Positions 31,805 through 34,943 of a stretch of DNA of 34,943 nucleotides are shown here, in pieces (the first letter of the stretch is position 1; each line of letters opens with the position of its first letter). The notes under the pieces were generated by a model. That model was not told the DNA's origin, made no database searches, and saw nothing but the letters and a program-made list of their open reading frames with translations. The stretch comes from Chara braunii (Eukaryota; Streptophyta; Charophyceae; Charales; Characeae). The DNA lies in the NCBI GenBank assembly GCA_003427395.1, contig BFEA01000033.1, positions 1,787,648-1,822,590 on the forward strand, written 5' to 3'. The translations under genes were made by a program, and so were the position numbers.

Positions 31805-32150
31805 TTTGTGACAAACCCGTCGGGAAGGCGGTCTGTTAGGATTAAGACAAAGAGATGAGGATGGAGGAGATGGAGACGGATTTGGAAGGGACAACGCAAC
31901 TCCAACACAAACTCAACACGCACGTACTCCAAAGTGTGCAAATGAAGAATGAATCAGAATATAGACTGCAGCTGGGGTATACCCCAGCGAACTGGCTGGA
32001 CTGGACTGGACTGGACTGGTACCGACAGTGGTACCAGGCAGGACTGGACTAGACTGAAACAACACACGGCCTGTGGGGTCAGGCCACGGCCTGGTCCCAC
32101 AGGCCGAACTGGCAAATAACCTAATAGGCCCTGGTTGTAGGCCAGGGCAG
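31805..32150 (-). repeat. LTR-like arm, inverted orientation
   Basis: Diverged reverse complement of 32600-32890. Shared landmarks include a palindromic ggggtatacccc, a ctggactggactgg run, ggtaccgaca and the aggcctgtg / cacaggcc blocks. It starts directly after the LINE copy breaks off, so it may have inserted into it. Confidence 0.7.
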
Positions 32151-32599
32151 ATAGAGGCCCGCTGCACGATCCTCAGACCTGTAATGGATCGCAAGAACCA
32201 TAAACATGCTATCCGCAAAAGCAGTGAAACTCTGCAATAAAGAAATATGAGAAATCTAGGATGCGGAGCACTCTCCATCCGGAGTACATGCGATGCAGCC
32301 TAAGCTATATAATGTCAACTGAAAAACAAATGTCTGGTATACACATCCTAACTATCAACAGAAAATGAAATGTAGCATGATACAATCCTGAAGTCCTAGA
32401 GGCAATGACCTCAGTGCGGAAAGGGGAAAGAACAATATGTCACAAGTAATGTTATGTCGTTGAACCACTAAGAGTGGGATGGTCTCAGAGGAGGTGAATG
32501 CAGCCTAAGAATCGAAACTCCTAAGGGCAGTCACACACGAAGGTGGGATAGCTCATCAGGCTCAAGGAGGGAAAATGGTTGCGAAACAAAACCAATGAC
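32151..32599. other. Spacer between the two inverted LTR-like arms
   Basis: About 450 bases, AT-richer, no open frame of note and no recognised motif. It could be remnants of LTR U3 sequence or unrelated filler. Confidence 0.4.
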
Positions 32600-32910
32600 C
32601 CTATGTAGCAGACCTCTGGTTGGCCTGTGAGACCAGACCCTTGGCCTGTTCTCACAGGTCTGTGTTGTATTCAAGGTAGTCCAATCGAGGTCGGTACCTC
32701 TGTCGGGACCAGCCAGTCCAGTCCAATCCAGTCAGTCTGTTGGGGTATACCCCAACTAGAGTCTGTATTTTGGGTCATTCTACATTCGCACCGTTTGGAG
32801 TACATGCGTTCGAGTCTCGCATGGGAGCAGCGTTGTGCCTTGCTCCACCCTCATCCTCCATCTCCATCTCTATCCCAGGCAGAGCACCTCACCCGGTGGG
32901 TCCGCCACAC
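32600..32910 (+). repeat. LTR-like arm ending at a PBS
   Basis: Inverted partner of 31805-32150. It ends gccacac directly before TGGTATCAGAG, the usual LTR end plus primer site. The 5' edge of the LTR is not defined. Confidence 0.7.
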
Positions 32911-32921
32911 TGGTATCAGAG
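32911..32921 (+). promoter_or_regulatory. Initiator-Met tRNA primer-binding site
   Basis: TGGTATCAGAG is the standard start of the plant initiator-Met PBS of LTR retrotransposons. No gag follows, so the element is only a fragment. Confidence 0.8.
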
Positions 32922-33700
32922 TGGGAACGTTCCCCGCTCCCACCCACCACACCGCATAGTAGGAAACACTGCAAAACCCGACACTGTTTTTTTTGGCTGT
33001 TTTTCGGCCGTTTGCAGTGAAAAACAATGGGAAAGCGTGAAGAAAGGTGCAAAAAGGAACAAGTGACACGTGGCGAGAAAAGAGAGACAGGGATTATTAT
33101 GTGGCGGCCAACGTCGCATAACACGCACACGCACACGCACGCGTCACATGCCCACACTGCCCCGCTCTCCCCCGCCCCCAGATTAGTTATATCAAGATCT
33201 GGGATGCATGCTACTGCCAGGGTCTGCACCTGGGAAGCTGCTGGTCATGCGCGTGCGTGGCTGCTGCTATAACACATTGGCCACAATGTGTGTATGGCTT
33301 TGTACTGCGGCACGCTGGTGTTGAAAAAGTGATGTGCCAACTATGTAGCCCCTCCCCCCGAACCTCCCGCAGCGGCGAGCAGCGGCCAGCAGGGCAGCAA
33401 GGGACGACCTGCTATTCCCCTCCTCCCCGCCCCCCCCCCCGGGGCTGCTGCTGCCTGCGCACATGGCCATCTACAATGCCACGTGGCAGCTTGCTGTGGA
33501 GCTGAAGACCCCACTGATCAGGGGGCTGCTCTACATTGGTGAGGGTCTGCTCACACGACATACCCTGGATCTGCAGTACTGCTGCTAGGGGATGGTCATG
33601 ATCTCAACCCCCTCTCTCCTCCAGCTGGCTTGCTGCAGCGAAGGCCAAGACCCTCCTGGTCTTGGTATACCTTGTGCCCTTGGAGACACCAAGGGCCAGG
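32922..33700. other. Region after the PBS, no gene recognised
   Basis: Contains a CA-rich microsatellite (about 33122-33140) and a C-rich tract near 33430. A short frame at 33467-33588 (MAIYNATWQLAVELKTP) ends near a GTGAGG sequence and looks exon-like, but it matches nothing I know. Confidence 0.4.
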
Positions 33701-34020
33701 TATCAGCTCCCCCTTCCCTCTCCCTACTAATCCACTTTCTCTACCTTTTCTCTCTCCTCTTCCTCACCCCCTCTACTTCTTCCTCTTCTACCTCACTCAC
33801 TTCCCTCTAATCACTTTCACTACTCATACCCGTCTCCCCACCTTTCTCAACTTTATCCTTCTCCCCTTCTTATTTCACTCCTCAACCCCTTTTTCCCCCC
33901 CCACCTTCCACTACCTCGTTCCCTTCCTCTTTTTACCTTCCCCACCCCACCTTTTCTCCCACCACCCATTATTTTACTCTATTTTATTCATTTATATATA
34001 TTTTTTTCCTCCTCTGTAAC
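33701..34020. repeat. Polypyrimidine low-complexity tract
   Basis: About 300 bases of C and T with few purines on the plus strand. Open frames here are Pro/Ser/Leu/Phe runs and not genes. It is followed by GA/CA-rich sequence to about 34110. Confidence 0.9.
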
Positions 34021-34220
34021 GAGCGTGAGACTGAGGGTGAGCCGAGGGAGAGGAGAGAGAGGGAGAGAGTGAGAGCACACACACACACTCACTCACTCGA
34101 CTCGACGGACTCGGACTGAGGATCGGACGCAGACACAGTGGTAAGGCACAAAGTGGAAGTCTTGGATTCCGAATGCCGAAACAGCAAGTCACACTGAGTA
34201 CGAGTACAGCAGCAGAGAAC

Positions 34221-34287
34221 TGGTACGAGACTGCCCCCCGTACCGTACGGGGAGCCGGTATAAGTACCGGTGACACGTACGGTACCA
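34221..34287. repeat. Nested palindrome
   Basis: Outer arms tggtac/gtacca (34221-34226, 34282-34287), middle arms gtaccgtac/gtacggtac (34240-34248, 34277-34285, overlapping the outer), inner arms ccggta/taccgg (34255-34270) around taag. The alternative pairing ccccgtac/gtacgggg is also possible. Confidence 0.75.
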
Positions 34288-34589
34288 GGGGCATTTCTGC
34301 AAAGGCCCCGAGGGCAGAACTGAAAAATGCAGTATTTGAAAGTGGCGCCCGAATCGCAGCATGGCGCCAGTTGTCCAAAATCCTATGGTACCAAAGGAGG
34401 GGTTTGGAAAAAGGGTGNCAGGCCGANAACGGGATGCAGCCNAAACAGCAAAAGATAGACCAGGGATCGAGCCATGGCGAAGTCCGTAACACTATCCCCT
34501 CCCTCTAGAAGGCAACGTCCCGGCTGCCAAAAATCATGAAGCAATGCTGAAATCTGTGAAGGACGGGACGGGGCCGATCACTGGTTAAC

Positions 34590-34943
34590 AAGTTGAAAGG
34601 GAAGAGGGGTATAATGTGGGTGGCATGGGCTGCGGGAGTAAGAGGGAACAGGGTTTGGTACCGGTGAACAAAGTTGTCCAACTGATGAACTAGGGGGGGT
34701 TGGAAGGAACAGGGTAGTCCTACAAATGAACTAAAGGGAAGATAGGGAGCAGGGTGGTCCTATTGATGAACTAAGGGGACTGCATGGTTCGCTATAGGTT
34801 AAGGGGGAACAGAGTTCANGGAACAGGGAACTTCTATTGATGTTCTACTGGGTAAGGGAAACGGTGTTCAGGAAAACAGGGTATTTCTATTGATGTTCTA
34901 CTGGGTAAGGGAAACGGTGTTCAGGAAAACAGGGAATTTCTAT
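34590..34943. repeat. Degenerate minisatellite, about 50-60-bp unit
   Basis: Units built on gaacagggta..cctattgatgaactaaggg repeat through the end of the window. The last two (from about 34825 and 34881, ttctattgatgttctactgg onward) are nearly identical. The array continues past the window edge. Ambiguous bases (n) occur at 34418, 34427, 34442 and 34819. Confidence 0.8.

Noticed and set aside
33461-33700. Exon-like frames (MAIYNATWQLAVELKTP and the next segment) with GT/AG-like borders
   Set aside because: Too short, no family match, and the joined reading gave no sensible protein.
33630-34019. 129-aa Pro/Phe/Leu/Ser frame
   Set aside because: Translation of a polypyrimidine tract.

Overview
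The window looks like nuclear DNA of a streptophyte green alga or early land-plant relative, most likely a charophyte such as Chara. I infer this from a plant-type A20/AN1 zinc-finger gene with a GT-AG intron, abundant CT/GA microsatellites, diverged retroelements nested in one another, and one peptide block (WKNEALRPGNKRGS) that I associate from memory with Chara retroelement proteins. No database search was possible, so the species is not proven. There are no bacterial operons, CRISPR arrays, rRNAs or tRNAs that I can support.

Layout. 1-894 is a CT-rich satellite of about 3 long tandem units. 895-3132 is the GC-rich upstream region of the one convincing host gene, a two-exon A20/AN1 stress-associated protein (3133-3218 joined to 4739-5351, + strand, 232 aa) whose 1520-bp intron cuts the A20 finger in half. 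5352-12500 has no recognisable gene but many short local duplications, including a perfect 48-bp inverted repeat. 13450-15600 is a decayed LINE (ORF1-like region, then endonuclease). 16107-16231 holds two tandem hammerhead-ribozyme-like units; the second keeps a full type III core.

17066-29568 is one Ty3/gypsy-type LTR retrotransposon on the minus strand. It has 1.26-kb and 1.74-kb LTRs, a PBS, a PPT, gag, a remnant of RNase H and a truncated integrase; protease and most of the RT are deleted. Its 5' LTR carries a 472-bp non-autonomous insertion. Its leader is interrupted by a second element, 21652-27280 (minus), with 342-344-bp direct terminal repeats and a 7-bp target duplication. This element encodes, in order, a CCHC knuckle, a coiled coil, a GIY-YIG endonuclease and a reverse transcriptase. 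It is a Penelope-like element (PLE) with the endonuclease N-terminal to the RT. Both of its terminal repeats encode a minimal hammerhead ribozyme with a one-base-pair stem III capped by UAUA. This nested PLE is the most interesting system in the window. It is degraded by frameshifts and five in-frame stops, one of them at the predicted catalytic arginine of the nuclease.

29569-31800 is a second copy of the LINE family seen at 13-15.6 kb, keeping endonuclease and RT motifs but decayed. 31805-32910 is a pair of inverted LTR-like arms, the right one followed by a perfect initiator-Met-type PBS. The rest is low-complexity pyrimidine tract, a nested palindrome and a degenerate minisatellite (34590-34943) with a few ambiguous bases.

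How the parts relate: the host gene is independent of the repeats. The order of events readable from nesting is Ty3 insertion first, then the PLE into its leader and the 472-bp element into its LTR.
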